Shown here: positions 9,250 through 16,294 of the stretch, piece after piece
Numbering within the stretch: the stretch's first letter is position 1
Layout of the letters: the number at the start of each line of letters is the position of its first letter
Assembly (NCBI GenBank): GCA_963700495.1
Contig: CAVOXT010000004.1
Coordinates: 124,001 to 188,000, forward strand
From: JACCTU01 sp963700495
GTDB lineage: Bacteria > Actinomycetota > Thermoleophilia > Gaiellales > Gaiellaceae
Direction of reading: 5' to 3'
Length of the DNA: 64,000 nucleotides
The notes under the pieces: model-generated
Seen by the model: only the letters and a program-made list of their open reading frames with translations
Told to the model about the DNA's origin: nothing
The model's database searches: none
Position numbers and translations under genes: made by a program

Positions 9250-9723
9250 ATGGTCGCCGCACCTGAAGCACTGCTCCCTGCAATCATCACACCCGACTGG
9301 AACCGACCGAGGGCACACGACTGGGCTGACGTGCTTGCGAGGCTCCCGCTCTTCGCGCGTGTCAGCAAACGGCAGCTGCGAAGAGTTGCGGCGCTTGCGG
9401 AGGTCCGGGAGTTCGGGTCAGGCGACGTGGTCGTCCAGAGGCGCGCCGCGCCGGACGGCTTTCATCTCATTCTCGGAGGCCGCGCCAGGGTCGCCGGTAG
9501 CCCGGAAGCACGAGTGCTCGAGACCGGCGACTACTTCGGCGAGATGGCCCTGCTCGACGGCGAACGCCGGTCGGCGACGGTCGTGGCGGTCGGCGAGCTC
9601 CAGACGATGAGGCTTCCCCGCCGGGCGTTCGTACGGCTCCTCAAGCAGGACCCCGAGATCGCGATTGCGATGCTCACGGAGCTCGCCAGGCGCGTGCGAC
9701 GTCTCGAGGCGGCGGCAGCGTAG
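9250..9723 (+). CDS. Cyclic nucleotide-binding domain protein
   Basis: 157 aa. The body is a single cNMP-binding (CAP_ED) domain: LPLFARVSKRQLRRVAALAEVREFGSGDVVVQ, then the phosphate-binding-cassette-like GDYFGEMALLDGERRSATVVA. There is no helix-turn-helix after it, so it is not a complete CRP-type regulator; it may act through a partner or membrane protein. Start ATG 9250 is preferred because AAGGAGG lies 8 bases upstream; an earlier ATG at 9229 has no such site. About 25 bases separate it from the rhodanese gene downstream. Confidence 0.85.
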   Translation: MVAAPEALLPAIITPDWNRPRAHDWADVLARLPLFARVSKRQLRRVAALAEVREFGSGDVVVQRRAAPDGFHLILGGRARVAGSPEARVLETGDYFGEMALLDGERRSATVVAVGELQTMRLPRRAFVRLLKQDPEIAIAMLTELARRVRRLEAAAA

Positions 9724-9748
9724 AACGCAGGAGTCGTAGGCTTGCGGC

Positions 9749-10105
9749 GTGACGCTTCCGTCGATCAGCTGCGACGAGCTCCATCGCAAGATCGAGAACG
9801 GCGAGCGGTTCGTGCTCGTCGACGCGCTGGCGCCGATGTCATTCGCGCACTCGCACCTACCCGGCGCGATCAACCTCCCGCCGGACCGCGTCGACGCGTC
9901 CGTCATCCGACGCATCCCCGACCTGGAAACGGAGATCGTCGTCTACTGCGCGAACTCCGAGTGCGAGAGCTCGGTCGAAACGGCCCGGGCGCTGGGCGCG
10001 CTCGGCTACTCGAACGTCCTCCACTACCTCGGCGGCAAGGACGAGTGGCGGAACGAGGGGCTTCCTCTCGAGCGCGCCGGCGCGCCCTTCATCGGACGAC
10101 CGTAG
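9749..10105 (+). CDS. Rhodanese-like sulfurtransferase
   Basis: 118 aa single-domain rhodanese. It reads ISCDELHRKIENGERFVLVDALAPMSFAHSHLPGAINLPPDRV, then the active-site loop after VVYC: the Cys of YCANSECESS is the probable persulfide carrier. The end motif HYLGGKDEWRNEGLPLE is typical. The usual acidic 'R-x-x-E-F/Y' helix is replaced by APMSFAHSHL. Role probably in sulfur transfer or redox sensing. GTG start at 9749. Confidence 0.9.
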   Translation: MTLPSISCDELHRKIENGERFVLVDALAPMSFAHSHLPGAINLPPDRVDASVIRRIPDLETEIVVYCANSECESSVETARALGALGYSNVLHYLGGKDEWRNEGLPLERAGAPFIGRP

Positions 10106-10159
10106 TCGCGAAGATCGCTACGCTCCCAAACCGCGGCGGCTCAGGCGTACGATGACGCC

Positions 10160-10678
10160 ATCGACCACCCCGGGCCCATCCAGCTACTGATCCTCGCCTT
10201 TCCGGGCAACCGGTTCAAAGGCGAGATCCTGCCGGAGCTCGAGCGTCTGAAGCGCAAGAAGATCGTCCGGATCATCGACATGCTCGCCGTCAGGAAGGAC
10301 TCGCTCGGGAACGTGATGGTCTCGACGGCCAGCGATCTCAACTTCGAAGAGGCGACGGCGTTCGGTTCCTACGTCGGGTCGCTCGCGGGGTACAGGACCG
10401 CGGGTGCCGAGGGCCTCGAGTTCGGCGCAATCGCCGGCGCCGCCGAGCTCGCCGACGGTCACGTCTTCGACGAGGACGACGTCTTCCGCGTCACCAACGC
10501 ACTTCCGATCGATACGACCGCCGCCCTCGTGCTGATCGAGCACCGCTGGGCCCTGCCGCTGCTCGACGCGGTCGCTCGCGCAGGCGGCTTCGAGCTTTCC
10601 AACGACTGGCTCAAGCACGACGAGGTGCTGAGCGTCGAATCGAAGATGCCGAACGACAGCTCTTTCGACTCACGCTAG
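10160..10678 (+). CDS. DUF6325/DUF1269-like protein (start unclear)
   Basis: Conserved actinobacterial protein of unknown function, about 170 aa. The N-terminus reads GPIQLLILAFPGNRFKGEI, then a charged helix and IIDMLAVRKDSLGNV, a pattern I recognise from DUF6325-type proteins. No ATG or GTG precedes GPIQ in this frame; the first in-frame ATG (10280) would cut off the conserved N-terminus. An ATG at 10152 is one phase away, so either a single-base indel lies between 10152 and 10160 or an ATC is used. A small-residue patch (FGAIAGAAELAD) replaces a membrane loop. It ends sharing CTAG with the convergent lyase-like gene. Confidence 0.65.
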   Translation: MDHPGPIQLLILAFPGNRFKGEILPELERLKRKKIVRIIDMLAVRKDSLGNVMVSTASDLNFEEATAFGSYVGSLAGYRTAGAEGLEFGAIAGAAELADGHVFDEDDVFRVTNALPIDTTAALVLIEHRWALPLLDAVARAGGFELSNDWLKHDEVLSVESKMPNDSSFDSR

Positions 10679-11664
10679 CCCGTACGTACGACGACGAGCT
10701 TGTCCGCGCCTGACTCGGCACCCCAGACCTCGCCGGCGCGACCGAGCAGCTGGCGCACAGCCGCGTCCGGAGTCGGCAGACGGACGACGTCGAAGCGACT
10801 GGTGCGCGGGTCGAAGCGGACGATCGCGTTCGCGCCGAAGTCGGTCAGCCAGACGATGTCGCGATTGTCGACGAACACCGCGTAGGGCTGCGGGTTCGTT
10901 CCGGGCAGCCGCCACTCGCGCCAGCGGCGGGCGTGCGGGTCGTAGACCGCGACCTTCCCGGCGTTCCACTCGCTCACCCAGATCCTTCCGGTCGAATCGG
11001 TCCAGACGCGGCGCGCGCCCTGCCCACGCGTGGGTGGCTGGAGGACCGTCGCGCGTCCCGTCGCAGTGTTGATCCGGGCGACGTGGCTCCCTGCCAGCGA
11101 CGCGTAGTAGACGTCGCCCTTCGGTGTCGTCGTGATGCCGTAAGGGCCTGCGCCTCGTGGCGCGGAGAACACGCGCACACGCCCGGTGCGCGGGTCTACG
11201 CGACCGTAGACACCGCTCTGGCCCGTGAACCACAGCACGCCGCGTTTGTCGAACGTCGCGGTGTTCAGGTTCGCGTAGCCGGAGCCGGGAAGCTTGAAGC
11301 GGCGAACGCGATGCGTGCGGGCATCGACCCGAACGATCGCGTTCAGCCCGCTGTCGGTCACCCACGCCGCCCCGTCGGGACCGACGATGACGCCGTGCGG
11401 CGCCGAGCCCGGCCCGAGCGGCACCCGCCGGATGCTCCCCGTGCGAGGGTCGAGGCGACCGAGCTCACCCGAGTGCTGGCCCGTGTACCAGATCGTCCCG
11501 TCGCGAGCGGGTGCGACGTCGTGCGGATGGGAGCCGGCGGGGACGCGTTACTCCTGCACCGAGAGCTGGGGCGAAGCGCCGACCTCGGCCGCGCTTCCAC
11601 CCCAGCCCGCGAGGGCGACGACCAAGAGCGTCGCCGTTCCCAGCTCGGCAAGCCTCGAGCCCAT
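10675..11664 (-). CDS. Secreted virginiamycin B lyase-like beta-propeller protein with in-frame stop
   Basis: A propeller of repeated units: GVIVGPDGAAWVTDSGLNAIVRVDARTHRVRRF, GVLWFTGQSGVYGRVDPRTGRVRVF, GITTTPKGDVYYASLAGSHVARINTATG and VWTDSTGRIWVSEWNAGKVAVYDP (each shown only in part). This matches the streptogramin lyase (Vgb)/SMP-30-like superfamily; antibiotic lyase activity is not implied. The likely start is ATG 11664, giving a signal peptide (GTATLLVVALAGWGGSAAE). A TAA at 11548-11550 interrupts the frame between the signal peptide and the first blade (HDVAPARDGTIWYTGQ). Two compensating base errors would remove it, so I treat the gene as one CDS. Confidence 0.72.
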
Positions 11665-11699
11665 CCCGATGCCGGGAGGGTAACGGCGAGAAGCCGCTG

Positions 11700-11996
11700 C
11701 TACGAAGCGTCAGGCGTCGTGTGGGACAGCACCTCGTATCCCTTGAAGCTCGGCTGCGGCAGCCCGGCGTCTTGCAGTGCCTTCAGGATTTCCGGGTCCT
11801 CCGCCATCTTGTGCCGGCCTTCCTCGTTCTCCCACATGTTGATGACCATGATTCCGTCTTCGGTCTTGACGACGGTGGACGAGATGCCGCCGTACTCAGG
11901 CGCCTTCTTCGCTGCGACCGGCTCGACGGTCTCCCTCATCTTCGCGACCAGCTCGTCCGCGTCCCCCGCAATCGACATCATCGAGACAACAGCCAT
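11700..11996 (-). CDS. Small ABM-like (antibiotic biosynthesis monooxygenase fold) protein
   Basis: 98 aa. Pattern MAVVSMMSIAGDADELVAKMRETVEPVAAKKAPEYGG... followed by TEDGIMVINMWENEEGRHKMAEDPEIL is typical of small dimeric ferredoxin-like alpha/beta-barrel proteins. A good ribosome binding site (GAAGGAG) lies 6 bases upstream of ATG 11996. Function is unknown; such proteins range from haem-degrading to scaffold roles. Confidence 0.75.
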   Translation of the reverse strand: MAVVSMMSIAGDADELVAKMRETVEPVAAKKAPEYGGISSTVVKTEDGIMVINMWENEEGRHKMAEDPEILKALQDAGLPQPSFKGYEVLSHTTPDAS

Positions 11997-12061
11997 GTGC
12001 GCTCCTTCGGGTAGAGGACACCGAACCTACTCCCCGGAGCAGCTCTTGTGAAGGCCGGATC

Positions 12062-12427
12062 CTAGGGCCAGAGCGGCGCTTGCGGCACCGCCGGCTCGAG
12101 CGTGGCCCAGTCCTCGCGCACCGGCGCGAAAACGTCGATCACGACGGCCCCCTCCGGGCCTGCAGTGACCTCGTGGGGCACGTTCGAAGGGATCGTCCAG
12201 GTCTCTCCCGGCCCGAGCTCGCGGCTCTCGTCGGCGATCCGGAACGTCATGGCGCCCTGGAGCACCATCCCGAGCTGCTCGTGCTCGTGGTGGTGCTCGG
12301 GCACGACGGCGCCCGGCTCCAGTTCGACGATGCCGAGCGAGAGCCGCTCGCCGCTCACCAGGCGCGCGGCGACGCCGTTCCAGATCCGGAGCAGCGGGAG
12401 GTCCTGCAGGTCGTCGAAGCGGCTCAC
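12062..12427 (-). CDS. Cupin domain protein
   Basis: About 121 aa from GTG 12427 (reads MSRFDDLQDLPLLRIWNGV); a TTG 36 bases upstream is also possible. The double-stranded beta-helix cupin motif 1 is VPEHHHEHEQLGMVLQGAMTF with metal-binding His and Glu. Motif 2 is PSNVPHEVTAGPEGAVVIDVF with the later His. It probably binds a metal and a small ligand; the substrate is not predictable. Transcribed away from the cold-shock operon. Confidence 0.85.
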   Translation of the reverse strand: MSRFDDLQDLPLLRIWNGVAARLVSGERLSLGIVELEPGAVVPEHHHEHEQLGMVLQGAMTFRIADESRELGPGETWTIPSNVPHEVTAGPEGAVVIDVFAPVREDWATLEPAVPQAPLWP

Positions 12428-12557
12428 GGCCCCATTATCTTCGGACCGAGCCGCTCGAGCCAAGCCCTGCTACCGTGGGGAGTGAGATAAGAGCGAGTCG
12501 GTTCGCGCCTAGCGCCTTCCTTACTTGTTCGTGAGAGTTGTAAGGAGGTGTTTTTAT

Positions 12558-12764
12558 ATGGCAGTCGGAACCGTGAAGTGGTTCAACGACAGCAAGGGAT
12601 ACGGCTTCATCGCCCCCGATGAGGGGTCGAAGGATCTCTTCGTCCACCACAGCAGCATCGCCGGTGATGGCTTCAAGAGCCTCAGCGAAGGCGCGCGAGT
12701 CGAGTACGAGGAGCGCGAAGGCGCGAAGGGCCCCGAGGCGACGAACGTCGTCCCGGTCGCCTAG
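12558..12764 (+). CDS. cspA: Cold-shock protein CspA
   Basis: 68 aa, a complete single cold-shock domain (OB fold) that binds single-stranded RNA/DNA. RNP1 KGYGFIAP and RNP2 LFVHHSSI are both intact. A very strong AAGGAGGTG lies 9 bases before the ATG, followed by a T-rich stretch (tttttatat), unusual in this GC-rich DNA and likely to keep the start unstructured. It is followed by a strong hairpin and then infA and a second cold-shock gene in the same orientation. Confidence 0.96.
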   Translation: MAVGTVKWFNDSKGYGFIAPDEGSKDLFVHHSSIAGDGFKSLSEGARVEYEEREGAKGPEATNVVPVA

Positions 12765-12774
12765 GCGAACGTCC

Positions 12775-12802
12775 GGCCGTGGCCGCTTCGGCGGCCACGG
12801 CC
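12775..12802 (+). terminator. 12-bp UUCG hairpin between cspA and infA
   Basis: A perfect 12-bp stem, ggccgtggccgc / gcggccacggcc, closed by the extra-stable cUUCGg tetraloop. It lies 10 bases after the cspA stop. There is no T-run. It may terminate part of the transcripts or stabilise the cspA 3' end, which would make cspA more abundant than infA. Confidence 0.75.
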
Positions 12803-12829
12803 TTCACCTCTTGAACGAAAGGAACGGCC

Positions 12830-13051
12830 ATAGCAGGTAAGGAAGCAAAGGTTGAGATGGAGGGCGAGGTCGTCGAGGCCCTCCGAAACCGCATGTATCG
12901 GATCCAGCTCGACAACGGGCACGAGACGCTCGGCTACATGGCCGGGAAGATGAAGCGCTACCGGATCAGAATCATGCTCGGCGACCGTGTGAAGATCGAA
13001 CTCTCCCCGTACGACCTCGACCGTGGTCGGATCGTCTACCGGCTCACGTGA
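12830..13051 (+). CDS. infA: Translation initiation factor IF-1, probable AUA start
   Basis: IF-1 blocks the ribosomal A site during initiation. The OB-fold sequence reads VEMEGEVVEALRNRMYRIQL, LDNGHETLGYMAGKMKRYRI and GDRVKIELSPYDLDRGRIVYR, ending LT. From ATG 12857 it would be only 64 aa and lack the first beta strand. The same frame extends to ATA 12830, giving AGKEAKVEME..., exactly the family's N-terminus and a normal 73 aa, with AAAGGA 6 bases upstream of ATA. I therefore place the start at ATA, noting that ATG 12857 also has an AAAGG 5 bases upstream. Stop TGA overlaps the ATG of the next gene by one base. Confidence 0.85.
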   Translation: MAGKEAKVEMEGEVVEALRNRMYRIQLDNGHETLGYMAGKMKRYRIRIMLGDRVKIELSPYDLDRGRIVYRLT

Positions 13052-13305
13052 TGGACGGTCAGTACGTGCGCGGCAAGATGCTGTGGTTCAACGAGGAGAA
13101 GGGCCACGGCTTCATCTCGACCGACGAGGGTGAGCGTCTCTACGTGGACGCGGGCGGCTTCACGGTTGCCCCGCCGGAAGGACCCTGCGCAGGGCTCCAG
13201 GTGGAGTTTCGGGTCGCAGACGGGCCTGACGGACGCTTCGCGGAAGCGACGCGGATGATCGAGGACGTCGCCCCGCGACGCGCCCGTCGCCGCGGCTCAC
13301 GCTAG
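13051..13305 (+). CDS. Divergent cold-shock-domain protein
   Basis: 84 aa. The first half is a cold-shock fold: GKMLWFNEEKGHGFISTDEGERLYVDAGGF. RNP1 is kept as KGHGFIS, but RNP2 (normally VFVH) is changed to LYVDA, so aromatic and His stacking residues are missing. A basic Arg-rich tail (APRRARRRGSR) could restore RNA affinity. The ATG overlaps the infA stop by one base (TGATG), so translation is probably coupled. It ends in CTAG shared with the convergent secreted protein gene. Confidence 0.82.
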   Translation: MDGQYVRGKMLWFNEEKGHGFISTDEGERLYVDAGGFTVAPPEGPCAGLQVEFRVADGPDGRFAEATRMIEDVAPRRARRRGSR

Positions 13306-13685
13306 AACGAGCCCTTCGCACTGCAGGTCTCGCCGCGGCGCGTCGCCGTTGCGGTGAACCGATCGGCGCCGGCTCCGTTCGCCGCGATCGAGCGCAGCGA
13401 GAACGAGCCGCTCGGGGCCCGCGTCACCCGCGTGGTCCGGCGAATGACCTGCCCGTTCTGCCGCAGGACGACGGCCCAGCGGACGCCGTTTCGGTTCTGG
13501 TCGACCTCGAACTCGACCTCGATCTTGCCGTTCTCCTCGCTCAGCTTCAGCTTCGACTTGCTCGCGCTGGTGCACTTTCCGGCGACGCGGACGTCTCCGT
13601 TCTTCGCAGTCGCCGCGGGCGCCGCAGCCAGGCCCACCACCGAAGCGATGGCGAGGGCGCCGACCGTCCAAAGAATCTTCATCAT
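13302..13685 (-). CDS. Small secreted protein, family A copy 1
   Basis: 127 aa, unknown function. Signal peptide MMKILWTVGALAIASVVGL ending AATA-K. The mature part has about 100 residues, mostly beta, with two cysteines (KCTSAS and the near-terminal GETCSAKGSF) likely to form a disulfide. AAGGAG lies 6 bases upstream of ATG 13685. It is a paralogue of the protein at 15744-16124: both share SxLKL-type strands after the first Cys, a 'W.VVLR..' strand, and the end RGETCSA. It is divergent from the histidine kinase gene (97-base shared control region). Confidence 0.8.
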   Translation of the reverse strand: MMKILWTVGALAIASVVGLAAAPAATAKNGDVRVAGKCTSASKSKLKLSEENGKIEVEFEVDQNRNGVRWAVVLRQNGQVIRRTTRVTRAPSGSFSLRSIAANGAGADRFTATATRRGETCSAKGSF

Positions 13686-13782
13686 CTCCGTCTCCTTTTC
13701 TCGTGAGCCAACGCATCCCACGGTCGCAGCGCCGGAGTCCGCGCCGCAACCGGACCTTGGTCCTACGCCGTAGAGCCTTTCG

Positions 13783-15072
13783 ATGAGACAGGCACCTTCC
13801 GTCGCGGGTCCCGTTGCCCAGTTCGTCATTGCCGGCCTCGCAGCGGTTGCGCTCTTCCTGCTCGGGTCGCTGCTCGTCCTGCGGGAGCTCGGCCGTCGTG
13901 AGGCGGTTCGCGACGCACGTGAGTTTGCGGAGCTCGTCGGCCAGGGGATCGTCGAGCCGACCCTGACCGACGGGCTGCTCCGGAACGACCGCTCCGAGCT
14001 CGCCCGGCTCGACTCCCTCGTGCAGGAACGCGTGCTCGGAGAGCGCATCGTGCGCGTCAAGCTGTGGTCGCGGGACGGGCGCATCGTCTACTCGGACGAG
14101 CCGCGCCTGATCGGCTCGGTCTACGCGCTCGGGGCGGACAAGCAAGCGGCGCTCCGCTCCGGGGCAACCGAGGTCGAGGTGAGCGACCTCAGCGAGCCCG
14201 AGAACCGCTTCGAGCGCGCGTACGGCTCGCTCCACGAGGTCTACACGCGGGTCCGCACACCGAACGGGACGCCGCTGCTCTTCGAGACCTACCAGGAGTC
14301 CGACTCCTCTGTCACGACCGGCCGGAACGTCTGGCTCCCGTTCGCGGTGCCGCTGCTCGGGAGCCTGCTGCTGCTCTGGCTCGTGCAGGTCCCGCTCGCC
14401 GTCCGGCTCGCTCGAGGGCTGCGCTCGGCGCAGCAGGAGCGCGAGTCGCTGCTCGTGCGCTCGCTCGAGGCGACGGCGGACGAGCGCCGCAGGATCGCGG
14501 CCGACCTGCACGACGGTGCTGTTCAGGATCTCGCCGGCGTCACGTACTCGCTGAATGCGACGGCGACCCGCGCGCCTGCCGACATCGCCGCAGATCTGCG
14601 GCGCGCAGCCTCGCGCACGCGCGCGGCGATCCGCCAGCTCCGCACCCTGCTCGTCGCGATCCACCCGCCGAACCTCCATACCGCGGGGCTCGAGGCGGCG
14701 CTCAAAGACCTCCTCGCGTCGCTCGACGCAGACGGCGTCGCATGCGAGCTCGATGTCCCCGATGATCTCCGGGTGAGCACGGATACCGAGCTGCTGCTGT
14801 TCCGGGCGGCGAACGAGGCGCTGCGAAACGTCGAGCGCCACGCCGCCGCCGCGCACGTGACCGTCCGCGTGGACGAGCCCGACGGCAAGGTTCGCCTGGA
14901 GGTGAGCGACGACGGCGCCGGGTTCGAGCAGTCCGAGCTCGAGCGACGCCGGGCCGAGGGGCACGTCGGCCTCGCGCTGCTCGAGGAGGTCGCCGAGCGG
15001 GCCGGCGGCAGGGTCAGCATCGTGTCGACGCCCGGGAAGGGAACATCCTTCGTGCTCGAGGTACCTCGGTGA
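13783..15072 (+). CDS. Sensor histidine kinase (NarL-type, HisKA_3)
   Basis: 429 aa. Membrane span 1 at about residues 12-33 (VIAGLAAVALFLLGSLLVL), an extracytoplasmic region of about 150 residues (LVQERVLGERIVRVKLWSR... ETYQES), span 2 near 185-208 (LPFAVPLLGSLLLLWLVQVPLAV). The dimerisation/phosphoacceptor motif is ERRRIAADLHDGAVQDLAGV with His in DLHDG. ATPase boxes: N NEALRNVERHA, G1 DDGAGF, G2 GHVGLALLEEVAERAGG and GKGTSF. Its stop overlaps the response regulator start by 4 bases (GTGA). The flanking paralogous secreted proteins suggest it senses an envelope signal. Confidence 0.95.
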   Translation: MRQAPSVAGPVAQFVIAGLAAVALFLLGSLLVLRELGRREAVRDAREFAELVGQGIVEPTLTDGLLRNDRSELARLDSLVQERVLGERIVRVKLWSRDGRIVYSDEPRLIGSVYALGADKQAALRSGATEVEVSDLSEPENRFERAYGSLHEVYTRVRTPNGTPLLFETYQESDSSVTTGRNVWLPFAVPLLGSLLLLWLVQVPLAVRLARGLRSAQQERESLLVRSLEATADERRRIAADLHDGAVQDLAGVTYSLNATATRAPADIAADLRRAASRTRAAIRQLRTLLVAIHPPNLHTAGLEAALKDLLASLDADGVACELDVPDDLRVSTDTELLLFRAANEALRNVERHAAAAHVTVRVDEPDGKVRLEVSDDGAGFEQSELERRRAEGHVGLALLEEVAERAGGRVSIVSTPGKGTSFVLEVPR

Positions 15073-15685
15073 TCCGGCTCCTGATCGCCGACGACCACGC
15101 CGTCGTGCGCTCCGGTCTCGCGCAGCTCCTGTCGGTGCTGGAGGACGTCGAGCTGGTCGGCGCCGCCGAAACCGGCGACGAGGCGGTCTCCCTCTGCGCT
15201 GAGCTGCGACCGGACGTCGTGCTGATGGACCTAGAGATGCCCTCGCTCGACGGGATCGAGGCGACGCGGCAGATCAAGGCCGCGCAGCCGGAGACGGCGG
15301 TCGTGATCTTGACGTCCTTCTCGGACCGGGACCGGATCCTCCGCGCGATCGACGCCGGCGCGGCCGGCTACCTCCTGAAGGACGCCGAGCCCGACGAGCT
15401 CATCCGTGCGGTGCGCGCTGCGTCGCACGGAGACGCGCCGCTCGACCCGAGGGCCGGGCGCGCCCTGCTCAGCGCTCGTGCAGGCACTTCGCCGGCCGAC
15501 TCACTCACCGACCGCGAGCGCGAGGTGCTGGCGATGGTCGCCGAGGGCCTGCCGAACAAGCTGATCGCGCAGCGGCTGGCGATCAGCGAGAAGACGGTGA
15601 AGGCCCACCTGACGAGCATCTTCCGGCGGATCGACGTGACCGACCGGACACAGGCTGCGCTCTGGGCGGAGCGAAACGGGCTGAC
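15069..15685 (+). CDS. LuxR/NarL family response regulator
   Basis: About 205 aa. Receiver domain with acidic pair DDH near residue 8, phosphoacceptor Asp in VVLMDLEMPSLDG, Thr/Ser in ILTSFSD and Lys in YLLKDAEP. DNA-binding domain LTDREREVLAMVAEGLPNKLIAQRLAISEKTVKAHLTSIFRR. The domain ends at ERNGL (15684). No stop follows in this frame: it stays open into the secreted protein gene at 15744-16124. One lost base would turn gggCTGACG into a TGA stop at 15683-15685, the end I use here. A genuine fusion is less likely since it would bury a signal peptide. Confidence 0.9.
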
Positions 15686-15743
15686 GAGGTCCTCGGACCG
15701 ACGTCCGATTGCGGCTGGACGGCCGCGCGGGCACGATCGCTGC

Positions 15744-16124
15744 ATGCGATACAGCCTCGCGCTTGCTGCAGTCGTCGCCGCGGCGTTCTGCGCCGTGCCC
15801 GCCGCGTCGGCGGACGACGGCGGGCGCGACGAGGTCCGAGTCCGCAAGGCCTGCGGAGGCTCGAGCGAGTTGCGCCTCCGTCTGCGCAGCGACGACGGTC
15901 AAATCCGAATGGAGCTCGAGATCAGGAGCCGTCGGCCGGCAACGCAGTGGACGGTCGTCGTCCTGCGAGAGCGCCGGATCGCCTGGCGCGGAACCGTGCG
16001 CACCGCGCGCGGCGGCTCGGTGAAGATCCGAAGAAGCTTCCAGGACTGGTTCGGGACCGACACGGTGTCCGTGCGGGCTACCGCCCGCGGCGGCGAGACG
16101 TGTAGCGCGGCCGCGACGATCTAA
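15744..16124 (+). CDS. Small secreted protein, family A copy 2
   Basis: 126 aa from ATG 15744. Signal peptide RYSLALAAVVAAAFCAVPA with cleavage after SADD or nearby. Mature part: first Cys in RKACGGSSELRLRLR, a strand with WTVVVLRERRIAWRG, and the tail ARGGETCSAAATI with the second Cys. This is the same plan as the protein at 13302-13685. It lies about 60 bases downstream of the response regulator, with no clear ribosome binding site, and continues that gene's frame. A two-stem hairpin follows the stop. Confidence 0.78.
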   Translation: MRYSLALAAVVAAAFCAVPAASADDGGRDEVRVRKACGGSSELRLRLRSDDGQIRMELEIRSRRPATQWTVVVLRERRIAWRGTVRTARGGSVKIRRSFQDWFGTDTVSVRATARGGETCSAAATI

Positions 16125-16133
16125 TCGAGGCTA

Positions 16134-16170
16134 GGCCGAGCACGCCGAGGGGTGTCGGCGAAGCTCGGCC
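16134..16170 (+). terminator. Hairpin after secreted protein gene
   Basis: Nested stem ggccgagc / gctcggcc enclosing cgccga / tcggcg with loop ggggtg, starting 10 bases after the stop at 16124. Probable terminator of the two-component operon. Confidence 0.65.
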
Positions 16171-16213
16171 ATTGAGGGGTGGGCCTCTAGGCGGACTGAT
16201 GCCCGGAGGCCCT

Positions 16214-16245
16214 TGGGTCGCAAAGGGGCAGCCTTTCGCGACCCA
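16214..16245 (-). terminator. Hairpin between convergent genes
   Basis: Stem tgggtcgcaaagg / cctttcgcgaccca with one bulged c and loop ggcag. It lies between the convergent ends of the secreted protein (16124) and the PAS-LuxR gene (16295) and could terminate either. The rest of this 170-base gap shows nothing else. Confidence 0.5.
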
Positions 16246-16294
16246 GCGGAATAGTGTTGTCCTTAGGCTGCGCAGCCGCCATGACCCAGGTGGG

